Assembly (NCBI RefSeq): GCF_020731415.2
Contig: NZ_CP088273.1
Location: forward strand, 2,299,001 to 2,363,000
DNA length: 64,000 nt
Direction: 5' to 3'
DNA from: Phyllobacterium sp. T1293
GTDB lineage: Bacteria > Pseudomonadota > Alphaproteobacteria > Rhizobiales > Rhizobiaceae
The translations under genes and the position numbers were made by a program. Below are positions 25,943-35,206 of this stretch, one piece after another. Position 1 is the first letter of the stretch. Each line of letters starts with the position of its first letter. The notes beneath the pieces are model-generated. The model ran no database searches. It saw nothing but the letters and a program-made list of their open reading frames with translations, and was not told the DNA's origin.

Positions 25943-27316
25943 ATGGCGCGCGACACAACAGACGAGACGCCCCTTTCCGGCACGGAAGAACTGGCGACCT
26001 ATCTAGCTCAGGGTTCCAAGCCGCAATCCGCATGGCGGATCGGCACCGAGCACGAGAAATTCCCGTTCTACACCGAAGATAACAGCCCGGTTCCCTATGA
26101 TGGCCCGCGCGGTATCCAGGCGATCCTTGAAGGCATGCAGTCGAAACTTGGCTGGGAACCCATTATTGACGAGGGCAATATTATCGGCCTCGTCGAACCC
26201 ACAGGCCAAGGCGCGATCTCGCTTGAGCCGGGCGGTCAGTTCGAGCTATCGGGTGCGCCGCTTTCCACCATCCACCAGACCTGCCGCGAAACCAATGCGC
26301 ATCTGGCGCAGGTGCGTGAAATTGCCGAGCCATTGGGTATTCGTTTCCTCGGTCTTGGCGGCAGTCCGAAATGGACGCTGGCTGAAACGCCGCGCATGCC
26401 GAAGTCGCGCTACAACATCATGTCCAACTATATGCCGAAAGTCGGCAAGGATGGGCTCAACATGATGTATCGCACCTGTACCATTCAGGTGAATCTCGAC
26501 TTTGCCTCGGAAACCGACATGCGCCGCAAGATGCAGGTTTCGGTGAAACTGCAATCCATTGCCACGGCGCTTTTTGCCATGTCACCCTTTACCGAAGGCA
26601 AGCCGAACGGTCTGCTTTCGTGGCGCTCCGATATCTGGCGCGATACGGATAATAACCGCTCTGGCGTACTGCCATTCATCTTCAACGAGAATTTCGGCTT
26701 TGCTGATTACGTTGAATGGGCGCTCGATGTACCGATGTATTTCGTCCTGCGCCATGGCCGTTACCATGATTGCACCCATGTGACCTTCCGCCAGTTCATG
26801 AACGGCGCGCTGAAAGACTCAATTCCAGAAGGCACGCCCAATATGGGCGACTGGACCAACCATCTTTCGACACTGTTCCCGGAAGTGCGCCTGAAGCGCT
26901 TCCTTGAAATGCGCGGTGCCGATGGCGGTCCATGGCGGCGCATCTGCGCGCTCCCGGCGTTCTGGGTCGGCATTCTCTATGATGCCGAGGCGCTGGATGC
27001 AGCCGAAGCGCTCACCCGCGACTGGACCTATCCCGAGGTGCAGGCCCTGCGCGATGAAGTACCGCAAAAGGGCCTGCGCGCCACGCTGCGCAACCGCTCG
27101 GTGCATGAAATCTCGCGTGACGTGCTGGCGATTTCGCGACTTGGCCTGAAGAACCGCGCCCTGCTCAACAGTGAAGGCTTTGACGAGACCCACTATCTCG
27201 CCTCGCTGGAGGAAGTTGTCGCGCGCGGCACGACTTCAGCCGAACAGATGCTGAGCCAATATAACACCGTCTGGGGCAGCTCGGTTGAACCCGCTTTTCT
27301 GGAGTACGCCTACTAA
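25943..27316 (+). CDS. gshA: Glutamate-cysteine ligase, plant/alphaproteobacterial type
   Basis: A 457-residue ATP-dependent ligase making gamma-glutamylcysteine, the first step of glutathione synthesis. WRIGTEHEKFPF (near 30) opens the ATP-grasp-like GCS2 core. GLVEPTGQGAISLEPGGQFE carries the metal-binding glutamates, and MMYRTCTIQVNLDF and LFAMSPFTEGKPNGLLSWRS complete the substrate pocket. The sequence is of the plant-type GCS, shared with alphaproteobacteria and distinct from E. coli GshA. It is followed 12 bases later by an SDR gene with its own AAGGAGACG ribosome site, so the two are likely co-transcribed. Confidence 0.95.
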   Translation: MARDTTDETPLSGTEELATYLAQGSKPQSAWRIGTEHEKFPFYTEDNSPVPYDGPRGIQAILEGMQSKLGWEPIIDEGNIIGLVEPTGQGAISLEPGGQFELSGAPLSTIHQTCRETNAHLAQVREIAEPLGIRFLGLGGSPKWTLAETPRMPKSRYNIMSNYMPKVGKDGLNMMYRTCTIQVNLDFASETDMRRKMQVSVKLQSIATALFAMSPFTEGKPNGLLSWRSDIWRDTDNNRSGVLPFIFNENFGFADYVEWALDVPMYFVLRHGRYHDCTHVTFRQFMNGALKDSIPEGTPNMGDWTNHLSTLFPEVRLKRFLEMRGADGGPWRRICALPAFWVGILYDAEALDAAEALTRDWTYPEVQALRDEVPQKGLRATLRNRSVHEISRDVLAISRLGLKNRALLNSEGFDETHYLASLEEVVARGTTSAEQMLSQYNTVWGSSVEPAFLEYAY

Positions 27317-27328
27317 GGAGACGCCGTA

Positions 27329-28072
27329 ATGACCAAGACCATTCTGATCACAGGTGCAAGCCGTGGTATCGGCCGGGCGGCCGCTATTCTTGCAGGTAAA
27401 AAGGGATGGTCTGTCGGTGTCAACTATGTGGGCAATAAGGCTGCCGCCGATGAAGTGGTTGCCGCGATCATCGCTGGCGGCGGCAAGGCAAAAGCCATTC
27501 AGGGTGACGTTGCCAGCGAGGCTGATGTTATCTCGATGTTCAAGCAGAGCGAAGAACTTGGTCCGCTGGATGGGCTTGTGGTCAATGCCGGTATTGTCGC
27601 GCCCGCCTCGAAGCTAATGGATATCGACGTTGAGCGCCTGCAGCGCATGTTCGATGTGAATATTCTCGGCGCCTATGTCTGCGCCCGTGAGGGCGTGCGC
27701 CGTATGGCCCGTTCACGCGGCGGCAAGGGCGGATCAATTGTCATTCTGTCGTCAGCCGCTGCACGTCTTGGCGGCCCTTCCGAGTATGTCGATTATGCCG
27801 GATCGAAAGGCGCGATGGATACGCTCACCATAGGTCTTTCCAAGGAAGTTGGACCAGAGGGCATTCGCGTCAATGCCATTCGCCCCGGTCTGATTGAAAC
27901 CGATATTCATGCCAGTGGTGGTCAACCCGATCGCGCCCAGCGCCTCGGCGTGTCCGCACCACTCGGACGACCCGGCACGGCTGAGGAAGTCGGCGAATCC
28001 ATCGTCTGGCTGCTTAGCGATGCCGCATCCTATGTCACCGGCGCACTTCTTGATGTAACAGGTGGGCGCTAG
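27329..28072 (+). CDS. SDR family oxidoreductase
   Basis: A 247-residue classical short-chain dehydrogenase. The cofactor motif GASRGIG lies at the start, VNAG near residue 87, and the active-site set Ser (ILSSAAA), Tyr and Lys in YVDYAGSK. The C-terminal NAIRPGLIETDIHASGG loop and ALLDVTGGR end are typical of FabG-like enzymes. NADP(H) is likely, because the residues after the first beta strand (VNYVGNKAA) lack the acidic NAD determinant. The substrate is unknown; it sits directly after gshA. Confidence 0.88.
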   Translation: MTKTILITGASRGIGRAAAILAGKKGWSVGVNYVGNKAAADEVVAAIIAGGGKAKAIQGDVASEADVISMFKQSEELGPLDGLVVNAGIVAPASKLMDIDVERLQRMFDVNILGAYVCAREGVRRMARSRGGKGGSIVILSSAAARLGGPSEYVDYAGSKGAMDTLTIGLSKEVGPEGIRVNAIRPGLIETDIHASGGQPDRAQRLGVSAPLGRPGTAEEVGESIVWLLSDAASYVTGALLDVTGGR

Positions 28073-28147
28073 GCCAGAATTTGACTCCCGTTCGCAGACT
28101 TATGTGTTATGCGAAAGCCAGATTGTCTGACGCGGATTCCAGAGCCC

Positions 28148-29086
28148 ATGCCAAAACACCAAGCGCTTACCGAAGCTTTCATTCCCGAATTGCCGAACTA
28201 TTACCGGGGCAAGGTTCGCGAGAACTATGATCTGCCCGACGGGCGGCGCATCATCATTGCCACTGATCGGATCAGCGCCTTTGACCGGATTCTCGCCTGC
28301 ATTCCGCTGAAGGGCGAAGTGCTGACGCAGATGGCGCGCTATCAGTTCGAACAGACCAGGGATATCTGCCCCAACCATGTGCTTGATTATCCTGACCCGA
28401 ATGTCGTGGTCGCTCGCAGGCTGGATATTCTGCCGGTTGAGATCATTGTACGCGGCTATCTCGCCGGGACTACGAGCACATCGATCCTGACGCAGTACAA
28501 GGCAGGCAAACGCGCCATGTATGGCACCACCTTCCCGGATGGGCTGCAGGACAATGAAAAACTACCCGCCCCGATTATCACGCCGACATCCAAAGCCTTT
28601 GACGGCGGCCATGATGAACCATTGACCGCACAGGAAATACTGGACCAGAAACTGCTCACACAGGAGCAGTGGGACACGGTTTCCGCCTATGCGTTCAAGC
28701 TTTTCGCACGCGGGCAGGAAATTGCCGCAAGCCGCGGGCTCATTCTTGCCGATACAAAATATGAGTTCGGCACCGATGCGGACGGCAATGTTGTTTTGGC
28801 CGATGAAATCCATACATCGGATTCCAGCCGCTACTGGTTTGCCGACAGCTATGCGCCCGGCAAGCGTCCCGTCAGTTTCGACAAGGATTTCATCCGCACA
28901 TGGGTGGTCGAGCGGTGTGATCCCTACAAGGACGATATTCCCGAGATTCCACAGGATATGATCGACGCCACCACCAAGGTCTATATTCAGGCCTATGAAA
29001 CGATCACCGGTGAGAAATTTACCCCCGGTGATCCCGCTGTTGACCCACTGGAGCGTATTCGCGGGAATCTGGCACAGTATTTTTAA
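28148..29086 (+). CDS. purC: SAICAR synthetase (phosphoribosylaminoimidazole-succinocarboxamide synthase)
   Basis: A 312-residue purine-pathway enzyme that joins CAIR and aspartate using [23 protein letters not shown] (near 20) is the nucleotide loop. [11 protein letters not shown] and [16 protein letters not shown] follow, with [18 protein letters not shown] and the [10 protein letters not shown] end. It is the longer, 300-plus-residue type, resembling the yeast-like form rather than the 240-residue bacterial one. Alphaproteobacteria may carry both forms; only this one is in the window. The start MPKHQAL removes a 13-codon extension without similarity. It is a single gene. Confidence 0.92.
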   Translation: MPKHQALTEAFIPELPNYYRGKVRENYDLPDGRRIIIATDRISAFDRILACIPLKGEVLTQMARYQFEQTRDICPNHVLDYPDPNVVVARRLDILPVEIIVRGYLAGTTSTSILTQYKAGKRAMYGTTFPDGLQDNEKLPAPIITPTSKAFDGGHDEPLTAQEILDQKLLTQEQWDTVSAYAFKLFARGQEIAASRGLILADTKYEFGTDADGNVVLADEIHTSDSSRYWFADSYAPGKRPVSFDKDFIRTWVVERCDPYKDDIPEIPQDMIDATTKVYIQAYETITGEKFTPGDPAVDPLERIRGNLAQYF

Positions 29087-29106
29087 TTGGTGATTGTGCC
29101 GCGCGG

Positions 29107-29132
29107 TGAGGTTTCAGGGGGGTGAAACCTCA
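29107..29132 (+). terminator. Hairpin after purC
   Basis: Perfect 10-bp stem TGAGGTTTCA / TGAAACCTCA with a six-G loop, 21 bases after the purC stop. No T-run follows, so it may slow or stabilise the transcript rather than terminate by itself. Confidence 0.4.
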
Positions 29133-29231
29133 TCAACGCCCATAACACCCTAACCCGATAAAAAGATTGAACTTTGAATACCAGCAAGGTTACTCTTTCT
29201 TCGTGCATTAGCCCGAAGGAGGATCGGCGCC

Positions 29232-30206
29232 ATGAATCTCGTAGACATGTTCCTGAAGGGACAGGGTGGGCAAGCTGTTGAGGCGCTGTCGCGCCAGTTT
29301 CAGCTTTCGCAACAACAGACAATCGCAGCCATCGAGGCGTTGATGCCAGCCTTTTCGCAAGGCTTGCAGCGCAACACTGCCGATCCAATGGGCGTTGGCG
29401 CGTTCATTCAGGCGCTCTCATCCGGCCAACATGTCAATTATTTTGATAATCCGCAGGCAGCCTTCAACCCGGCTGGCATTGCCGATGGGAATGCCATTCT
29501 CAATAATCTTTTCGGCTCCAAGGATCTGTCACGGGCGGTTGCCGATCATGCCGCACGGATGACTGGCATTGCCGTCAGCACCTTGCAACAGATGCTGCCT
29601 GTGTTGGCATCCATGACGATGGGCGGGCTTTACAAGCAGTCAACTGGCCAGTTTGCAGCGGCGGGTCTTGGCGGCGGCAATGTCATTGGCGATCTCATCG
29701 AACAGATGATGCGCCAGGGCGGCGGGATTGGCGGCCAGACTGCGCCAAACCAACAGGGCGCATCCAACCCCTGGGGGCAAATTCTGGAAAGTATGCTGGG
29801 TGGCGGTGCTGCCGCTCCGCAACAGCCACAGGGTCAGGGCAATCCATGGGGCAATAACCCGCTTGGACAGATTCTGGAACAGATGACACGCGGCGGGTTT
29901 CCCGGTGCCACACCGCAGGGCCAGCAACCCGCAGGAAATGCGCAGGCGCAGAACCCGTTTGGCGACAATCCGTTTGGCAAAATCTTCGAGGAAATGCTCG
30001 GCGGTGGCGCGCAGCGGCAGTCGGCACCCCAACCGGAGCCAAAACAACCGGATGAACCGGCCGCTGCACCATCCTCGCCCAATAATCCATACAAGGATAT
30101 TTTCGGCCAGATGTTCGAAACCGGGCGCAAGACCAGCGAGCAATATCAAAAAGGCATGGAAACCATTTTCGACCAGTATCTGCGCGGGATGGACCGCAAC
30201 AAATAA
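29232..30206 (+). CDS. DUF937 domain protein with a repeated glycine-rich tail
   Basis: A 324-residue protein of unknown function. Residues 1 to about 135 form a DUF937-like helical domain (FQLSQQQTIAAIEALMPAFS; MTGIAVSTLQQMLPVLASM). From about residue 150 an imperfect repeat recurs at roughly 150, 179, 209, 246 and 285, with consensus NPxGxIxExMxxGG. The spacers are rich in Gln, Gly, Pro and Ala. A related segment, METIFDQYLRGM, ends the protein. There is no signal peptide or membrane helix. The pattern suggests a multivalent or self-assembling tail with short amphipathic helices on flexible linkers. Confidence 0.8.
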   Translation: MNLVDMFLKGQGGQAVEALSRQFQLSQQQTIAAIEALMPAFSQGLQRNTADPMGVGAFIQALSSGQHVNYFDNPQAAFNPAGIADGNAILNNLFGSKDLSRAVADHAARMTGIAVSTLQQMLPVLASMTMGGLYKQSTGQFAAAGLGGGNVIGDLIEQMMRQGGGIGGQTAPNQQGASNPWGQILESMLGGGAAAPQQPQGQGNPWGNNPLGQILEQMTRGGFPGATPQGQQPAGNAQAQNPFGDNPFGKIFEEMLGGGAQRQSAPQPEPKQPDEPAAAPSSPNNPYKDIFGQMFETGRKTSEQYQKGMETIFDQYLRGMDRNK

Positions 30207-30220
30207 ATCTAAAGCCCATA

Positions 30221-30248
30221 AAGAAAAAGCCCGGCCAGAAGGCCGGGC
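30221..30248 (-). terminator. Terminator for the DUF1127 gene
   Basis: Perfect 8-bp stem GCCCGGCC / GGCCGGGC with an AGAA loop. An A-rich tract on the plus strand gives a T-run on the minus strand, so it ends transcripts coming from the DUF1127 gene. Confidence 0.75.
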
Positions 30249-30320
30249 AGTGGGCAGGCGGGGCACCGGGAGGGGATTCCGGTGTGAATGGGACGCCTGC
30301 TAAACAGTCAAAATCGATGC

Positions 30321-30608
30321 TTAGCTGATCGAGCGTGCTGCACGCACACGGGCCCTGACATCGGCCAATGCGCCCAGTCTCTCGCTCGGATCTTCAAGCA
30401 GCGAAGTGCCAAGGGCAGAATGCAGATCACCGCGCGTGACACCAATGTCATGCAACATTTGATCATTCCACTCACCGAGGCTCAAAATCGTTTTGCGATT
30501 GCGGCGGGCGACGATCATTCGGGTGACAAAGCCTGCGGCCTGAACCAGCGCGAAAGTGATCGCGGGCACAAATCCATTTACTTCAGTCGTTCTCGTTGTC
30601 GTCGTCAT
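30321..30608 (-). CDS. DUF1127 small protein
   Basis: A 95-residue protein with the arginine-rich DUF1127 (YjiS-like) helical motif RKTILSLGEWNDQMLHDIGV followed by TRGDLHSAL near the middle. The N-terminal half is moderately hydrophobic (FVPAITFALVQAAGFVTRMI). DUF1127 proteins are common in alphaproteobacteria; some have been linked to RNA turnover and to phosphate or carbon metabolism. GGAG lies 9-10 bases before the ATG. A LysR regulator is divergent 206 bases away. In Brucella the LysR protein VtlR activates small DUF1127 genes, so this pairing is suggestive, though identity with VtlR is not shown. Confidence 0.82.
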   Translation of the reverse strand: MTTTTRTTEVNGFVPAITFALVQAAGFVTRMIVARRNRKTILSLGEWNDQMLHDIGVTRGDLHSALGTSLLEDPSERLGALADVRARVRAARSIS

Positions 30609-30814
30609 CGCCCTACTCCTTTTGTAAATGGCGCTGATCAGAAGGGTTGAATCACGCAGAAACTATTTTCTACGCATCACGCCTGGTATCGTTTCAACAC
30701 CAGCGTTTCCTGAACATCTGTAGAATGATCCACAAAAATTGATTATTCAAACGAATGTTTTTCATGTAAACGTTCAATAATAATGATGGATCGAACCGTG
30801 TCGGGAGCAACGCC

Positions 30815-31771
30815 ATGAGCGCACCACTTGATCTTGACCAATTGCAGACATTTATTGCCATTGCCGATAGCGGCAGCTTCACCAGAGCCGCCGATGCAGT
30901 CAACAAAACACAGTCTGCGGTATCCATGCAGATGCGCCGGCTGGAAGAACGGGTTTCCAAGGCGCTGTTTGAGCGCGATGGCCGCACCAACAAGCTGACT
31001 GAAGATGGCGAGCGTTTACTCGCCTATGCGCGGCGCATGATGCAGCTCAATGGCGAAACCATCGCGGCTTTCGATGATACGCAATTACAGGGCCATATCC
31101 GCATTGGCACCCCGGATGATTATGCCGATCGCTTTCTGCCGGAAATCATGGCGCGGTTTTCCCGCTCCAATCCGCGGGTCGAGCTATCGGTTGTTTGCGA
31201 GCCCACTGTTAATCTCGACGAGATGATCCGCAAGGGCCAGCTTGATCTCGCGCTTGTCACGCAATGCGATGATATGCGCCGCTCGGAAGTTGTGCGCAGC
31301 GAGCAGCTGCTTTGGGTAACATCGGCGCACCATACGGTGCATGAAGAGAAGGTTCTGCCGCTTGCTGTTGGGCGCCCAACCTGTATCTGGCGTGCAGCAG
31401 CTATCGATGTGCTCGACACGATGCACCATGACTATCGCATCCTGTTCACCAGTTGGTCGGCAACGGTGCTCGCGGCGGCGGTGCTCGCAGGTCTTGCGGT
31501 GTCGATCCTGCCGGAATGTGCCCTGCGTCCCGGCATGCGTGTGCTTGGTGAAGCGGATGGTTTTGGCCGCCTGCCGGAGTTTGGCATCGGCATCATGCGT
31601 GGTCACACCAAGCCGTCAGCCATTGTCGACGCCCTCGCCCAGCATATTGTGGAAAGCCTCGATAACCTGTCCATGCCGACACCCGTCAGCATGACAGCAA
31701 CGGCTGTGCCCAACCTCGTCAATCAGCGCCTGCGGCAGGTGCGCTCCACCGAGTTGGTGCCCGGCTGGTAA
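30815..31771 (+). CDS. LysR-family transcriptional regulator, divergent from a DUF1127 gene
   Basis: A 318-residue LysR protein with GGGAG before its ATG. The HTH (LDQLQTFIAIADSGSFTRAA, DAVNKTQSAVSMQMRRLEE) spans about 7-65. The effector domain holds IRIGTPDDYADRFLPEIMAR and LAAAVLAGLAVSILPECALR. The intergenic region (30745-30790) has an A/T-rich inverted stretch around ATTATTCAAACG / CGTTCAATAAT that could be its binding site. It may control the DUF1127 gene and itself; the effector is unknown. Confidence 0.87.
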   Translation: MSAPLDLDQLQTFIAIADSGSFTRAADAVNKTQSAVSMQMRRLEERVSKALFERDGRTNKLTEDGERLLAYARRMMQLNGETIAAFDDTQLQGHIRIGTPDDYADRFLPEIMARFSRSNPRVELSVVCEPTVNLDEMIRKGQLDLALVTQCDDMRRSEVVRSEQLLWVTSAHHTVHEEKVLPLAVGRPTCIWRAAAIDVLDTMHHDYRILFTSWSATVLAAAVLAGLAVSILPECALRPGMRVLGEADGFGRLPEFGIGIMRGHTKPSAIVDALAQHIVESLDNLSMPTPVSMTATAVPNLVNQRLRQVRSTELVPGW

Positions 31772-31774
31772 TCC

Positions 31775-32344
31775 TTAGAGGCCGCCCTGCCACGCCTTGA
31801 TAGCGTCCAAGGGATAGACCAGCATCACAATGTTGAGGGTGAGATTATCGCGAATGACATATCCCGCCAAAAGCTCGAAGCAGATCGCGATGATAATCGT
31901 CAGCCACAGTGGCGCGCGCGATGCGAAGAAAAAGCCGATTACCATGAACAGGATATCGCAGACCGAATTCAGCACACTGTCGCCGGTATAACCGAGCGCA
32001 ATGGTCGCTTCGCGATAGCGATTGATGACCATATCGGTGTTCTCGAAAATCTCCCATGCCGCCTCAACAGCTATGGCAAAGAGCAGCCGAAAACCCACCG
32101 GCTTGCCGCGAGCGACAAGCCAGAGAATGCCGTAGAACAGAAAACCGTGGATGATGTGCGACAGGGAGTACCAGTCGGAAATATGCTGGGAATTATCCGA
32201 AGAGTTGACTTCGCCGACCCACAGCTTGACCGTACCGCAGGTACACATGGGATTACGCCCCATCAACAGCAGGATAATGGCAGTAAGCGCAATCATCGCT
32301 GCGCCGATCATGAGATAGTGGCGCAGGCTAAGACGTCCGGTCAT
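31775..32344 (-). CDS. DUF2585 (UPF0314) membrane protein
   Basis: A 189-residue inner-membrane protein, starting [11 protein letters not shown] because AGGGG lies 7 bases upstream and the length then matches the family. Four or five helices are seen ([66 protein letters not shown]). Conserved polar stretches are [27 protein letters not shown], and [20 protein letters not shown], rich in acidic and aromatic residues that could face the membrane interface. The function is unknown. It converges with the LysR gene, 3 bases apart. Confidence 0.87.
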   Translation of the reverse strand: MTGRLSLRHYLMIGAAMIALTAIILLLMGRNPMCTCGTVKLWVGEVNSSDNSQHISDWYSLSHIIHGFLFYGILWLVARGKPVGFRLLFAIAVEAAWEIFENTDMVINRYREATIALGYTGDSVLNSVCDILFMVIGFFFASRAPLWLTIIIAICFELLAGYVIRDNLTLNIVMLVYPLDAIKAWQGGL

Positions 32345-32420
32345 CGGCATTCCCCTTTTCATCCCCGCAACATCGGCCTCCCAGACTTGACGCCATTCAC
32401 CACCCCGGTAGGAATAGGAA

Positions 32421-34004
32421 ATGACCGAAAAGTCCGAATCGACGTCCAATATCGCTGAATATTCCGTATCCGAAATCTCCGGAGCGCTAAAGCGTACTGT
32501 TGAGGATACGTTCGGCCATGTGCGCGTGCGCGGCGAAATATCAGGTTATCGCGGCCCGCATTCATCAGGCCACGCCTATTTTTCCTTGAAGGACGATAAA
32601 GCCCGCATCGAAGCTGTCGTCTGGCGTGGCAGCATGAGCCGCCTGAAATTTCAGCCCGAAGAGGGTATGGAAGTCATCGCGACCGGTAAACTGACCACCT
32701 ATCCCGGTTCATCCAAATACCAGATCGTCATCGAGCAGATGGAACCGGCTGGCGCAGGTGCGCTGATGGCGCTTCTGGAAGAGCGCAAGCGCAAGCTCGG
32801 TGCCGAGGGCCTGTTTGATCCGGCGTCCAAACAGTTGCTGCCGTTCATGCCGCGTATTATCGGGGTGGTCACATCCCCGACCGGCGCCGTCATTCGCGAT
32901 ATCATCCACCGCATTACCGACCGCTTTCCGCTGCATGTGCTTGTCTGGCCGGTGCGCGTGCAGGGCGAAACATCAGGTGCGGAAGTGGCCGCAGCCATCA
33001 ATGGTTTCAATGCCTTGCAACCCGGCGGTGCATTGCCCCAGCCTGATGTGCTCATCGTCGCGCGCGGCGGCGGCAGTCTTGAGGATCTCTGGGGTTTTAA
33101 CGATGAAGTGGTTGTGCGTGCAGTCGCAGCCTCTCACATCCCTGTCATTTCAGCCGTTGGTCACGAGACGGACTGGACGCTGATCGATCTTGCCGCCGAT
33201 GTCCGTGCGCCAACCCCAACGGGCGCCGCAGAAATGGCCGTACCTGTACGCGCCGACCTGCAGGCTAATATTGCAGCTTATGGTGCACGGCTTGCGGCTG
33301 GCATGTCGCGCTATCTCGACAATCGCCGTCAGGCGCAGCGGGCCCTTGCACGCGCGCTGCCCTCGGCAGACCAGTTGCTGGCATTGCCGCGTCGGCATTT
33401 CGATGAAACCGCCGCCCGGCTTGGCCGCGCCTTGCAGGCAAACACTCAGAAAAAACGTGGCCATTTTGACGGTCGCGCCCGGCAATTGTCACCGCGCGTC
33501 CTGCAACAGCGCTTCCGTGAAAAGCAGCGGGAAGTAACGGTTTTCGGCGATCGTCTGCCGCGCAGCCTCGCCGTTTTCTTGCGGGATCGCCGTGCGGTTT
33601 TCGTTCGCTACGCACATCGCCTGTCGCCGGAACCCATTGCGCGTCTTGCAGTACGAGGGCGCCAGAGCCTCACCCAGCTGGAGCGCCGTCAGGATCAGGC
33701 TATCGGCCTCACCCTTGACCGGGCCAAGCGGCGTGGCAGCGAACTTGAACGGTTGATGAAAACACTCTCGCATGAAAGCGTGCTCGAACGTGGCTTTGCC
33801 ATTGTGCTCGACACATCAGGTGCGCCGGTGAAACGCGCAGCGGCGGTTGCCAGTGGCGACAATCTGACACTGCGCTTTCAGGATGGGGATGTGCAGGCTG
33901 TTGCCAGTGAGGGCGATGCTAATCCTGTTCGGCCCAAGCCGGAGCGCCCCGCGCCAGCCAAGAAACCGCCGGTGCCGGGCACTGATCAAGGTTCGCTCTT
34001 CTAG
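32421..34004 (+). CDS. xseA: Exodeoxyribonuclease VII large subunit
   Basis: A 527-residue nuclease subunit that, with several XseB copies, degrades single-stranded DNA to oligonucleotides. The N-terminal OB fold (about 15-115) has [20 protein letters not shown] and [20 protein letters not shown]. The catalytic domain contains [31 protein letters not shown] and [20 protein letters not shown] (APTPTGAAE follows). The C-terminal coiled coil and [11 protein letters not shown] complete the family pattern, followed by a proline/lysine-rich tail. xseB is not in the window. It is divergent from DUF2585. Confidence 0.95.
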   Translation: MTEKSESTSNIAEYSVSEISGALKRTVEDTFGHVRVRGEISGYRGPHSSGHAYFSLKDDKARIEAVVWRGSMSRLKFQPEEGMEVIATGKLTTYPGSSKYQIVIEQMEPAGAGALMALLEERKRKLGAEGLFDPASKQLLPFMPRIIGVVTSPTGAVIRDIIHRITDRFPLHVLVWPVRVQGETSGAEVAAAINGFNALQPGGALPQPDVLIVARGGGSLEDLWGFNDEVVVRAVAASHIPVISAVGHETDWTLIDLAADVRAPTPTGAAEMAVPVRADLQANIAAYGARLAAGMSRYLDNRRQAQRALARALPSADQLLALPRRHFDETAARLGRALQANTQKKRGHFDGRARQLSPRVLQQRFREKQREVTVFGDRLPRSLAVFLRDRRAVFVRYAHRLSPEPIARLAVRGRQSLTQLERRQDQAIGLTLDRAKRRGSELERLMKTLSHESVLERGFAIVLDTSGAPVKRAAAVASGDNLTLRFQDGDVQAVASEGDANPVRPKPERPAPAKKPPVPGTDQGSLF

Positions 34005-34100
34005 CCTAAAGTATAAGTTTGTGGAGAGATAACATTCATCCAGCCGTCAAATCCGGCTGCTAGGAGGACTGCATCTATCTTGAACCCCCGAGTGCCCAGA

Positions 34101-35189
34101 ATGAAGACATTATTCGTTTCCGCTACCGTTCTGCTATGGGCAGCATTCGCGCTCCCGGCCTCTGCCGAGGACTTCGGAAAACTTTCGCTTCTGGGCGAGG
34201 TCGTTCTGCCCACCGGCCTTAAAATCGCGGGTGTCGAGTTCGGCGGTATTTCCGGGCTGGACTATGACGTGGCCAATGACATCTATTATGCCATTTCGGA
34301 TGACCGCTCAGAGAAGGCCCCCGCACGCTTTTACACGCTCACGATCGCGATGAATGAGAAAGGTATCAACGGCCTCGACATCGTCTCGACCCGGACTTTG
34401 CTGGATGCCGAGGGCAAGCCATTTGCCACCAAAGATGTCGATCCGGAATCCATCCGCTTCAATCCGGCAACCGGTACAATATATTGGACAAGCGAAGGCG
34501 ACCTGACTGGCAAGCCAGCCGTGCGCGAGTCCCGCACCGATGGCACGCTTGTCCGTGAGTTCGCTTTGCCCGATGCCTATCTGCCGAATTTTTTCAAGAC
34601 GCGCGGCGTGCGGAACAATCTCTCTTTTGAAAGTATGACCATCTCGCCTGACGGCAAAACCCTGCTGGTGGGCACGGAAAATGCACTCGTTCAGGACGGT
34701 GAGGCAGCCACGCTAGACGCTGGCAGCCGCTCACGCATTCTCGCCTTCGATATTGCATCGGGAAATGCAACTGCCGAGTATGCCTATGACATCGGCCCGA
34801 TATTTGCCAAGGCAACACAGGCGCCCTACTGGAACGACAATGGCATGTCAGAATTCGTTGCCGCTGGTGACGACCTGCTGACGGTTGAACGCGCGTTTGC
34901 GATGGGTGTCGGCAATCAGATTAATTTCTACCGTGCGAGCTTCAATGGAGCAACCAACGTCAATGGAGAGGCGTCGCTCAAGGACAAGCAAGTTTCGCCC
35001 CTCAAAAAGGAACTCCTGTTGAAACTGGGCGAAGGTGACTTTGGCCTCGACATCGACAATATCGAGTCCATCACCTGGGGCCCTGAAATCAACGGGCGTA
35101 AAACCCTTGTGGTTGCCTCCGATAACAATTTCAATCCGGCACAGTTTACGCAGTTCGTCGTCTTTCAGCTTGCACCATCGACAAACTAG
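34101..35189 (+). CDS. Exported esterase-like/phytase-like beta-propeller protein
   Basis: A 362-residue protein with signal peptide MKTLFVSATVLLWAAFALP-ASA. An upstream in-frame TTG (34080) also follows an AGGAGG site, but that site is 12 bases away, so the ATG was preferred. The mature part shows the esterase-like activity of phytase pattern: EFGGISGLDYDVANDIYYAI, SDDRSEKAPARFYTL, VDPESIRFNPATGTIYWTSE, NLSFESMTISPDGKTLLVGT and LDIDNIESITWGPEINGRKT. Family members are periplasmic or secreted phosphoesterase-like proteins; activity on phytate is not assured. It sits between xseA and the convergent binding-protein gene. Confidence 0.82.
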   Translation: MKTLFVSATVLLWAAFALPASAEDFGKLSLLGEVVLPTGLKIAGVEFGGISGLDYDVANDIYYAISDDRSEKAPARFYTLTIAMNEKGINGLDIVSTRTLLDAEGKPFATKDVDPESIRFNPATGTIYWTSEGDLTGKPAVRESRTDGTLVREFALPDAYLPNFFKTRGVRNNLSFESMTISPDGKTLLVGTENALVQDGEAATLDAGSRSRILAFDIASGNATAEYAYDIGPIFAKATQAPYWNDNGMSEFVAAGDDLLTVERAFAMGVGNQINFYRASFNGATNVNGEASLKDKQVSPLKKELLLKLGEGDFGLDIDNIESITWGPEINGRKTLVVASDNNFNPAQFTQFVVFQLAPSTN

Positions 35190-35206
35190 ATCGGATCAAC
35201 TTCTCG

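Noticed and set aside
34080..34100. TTG start for the phytase-like protein, 7 codons upstream.
   Set aside because: The AGGAGG site is 12 bases away and the extension puts a charged segment before the signal peptide; the ATG at 34101 gives a normal signal peptide.
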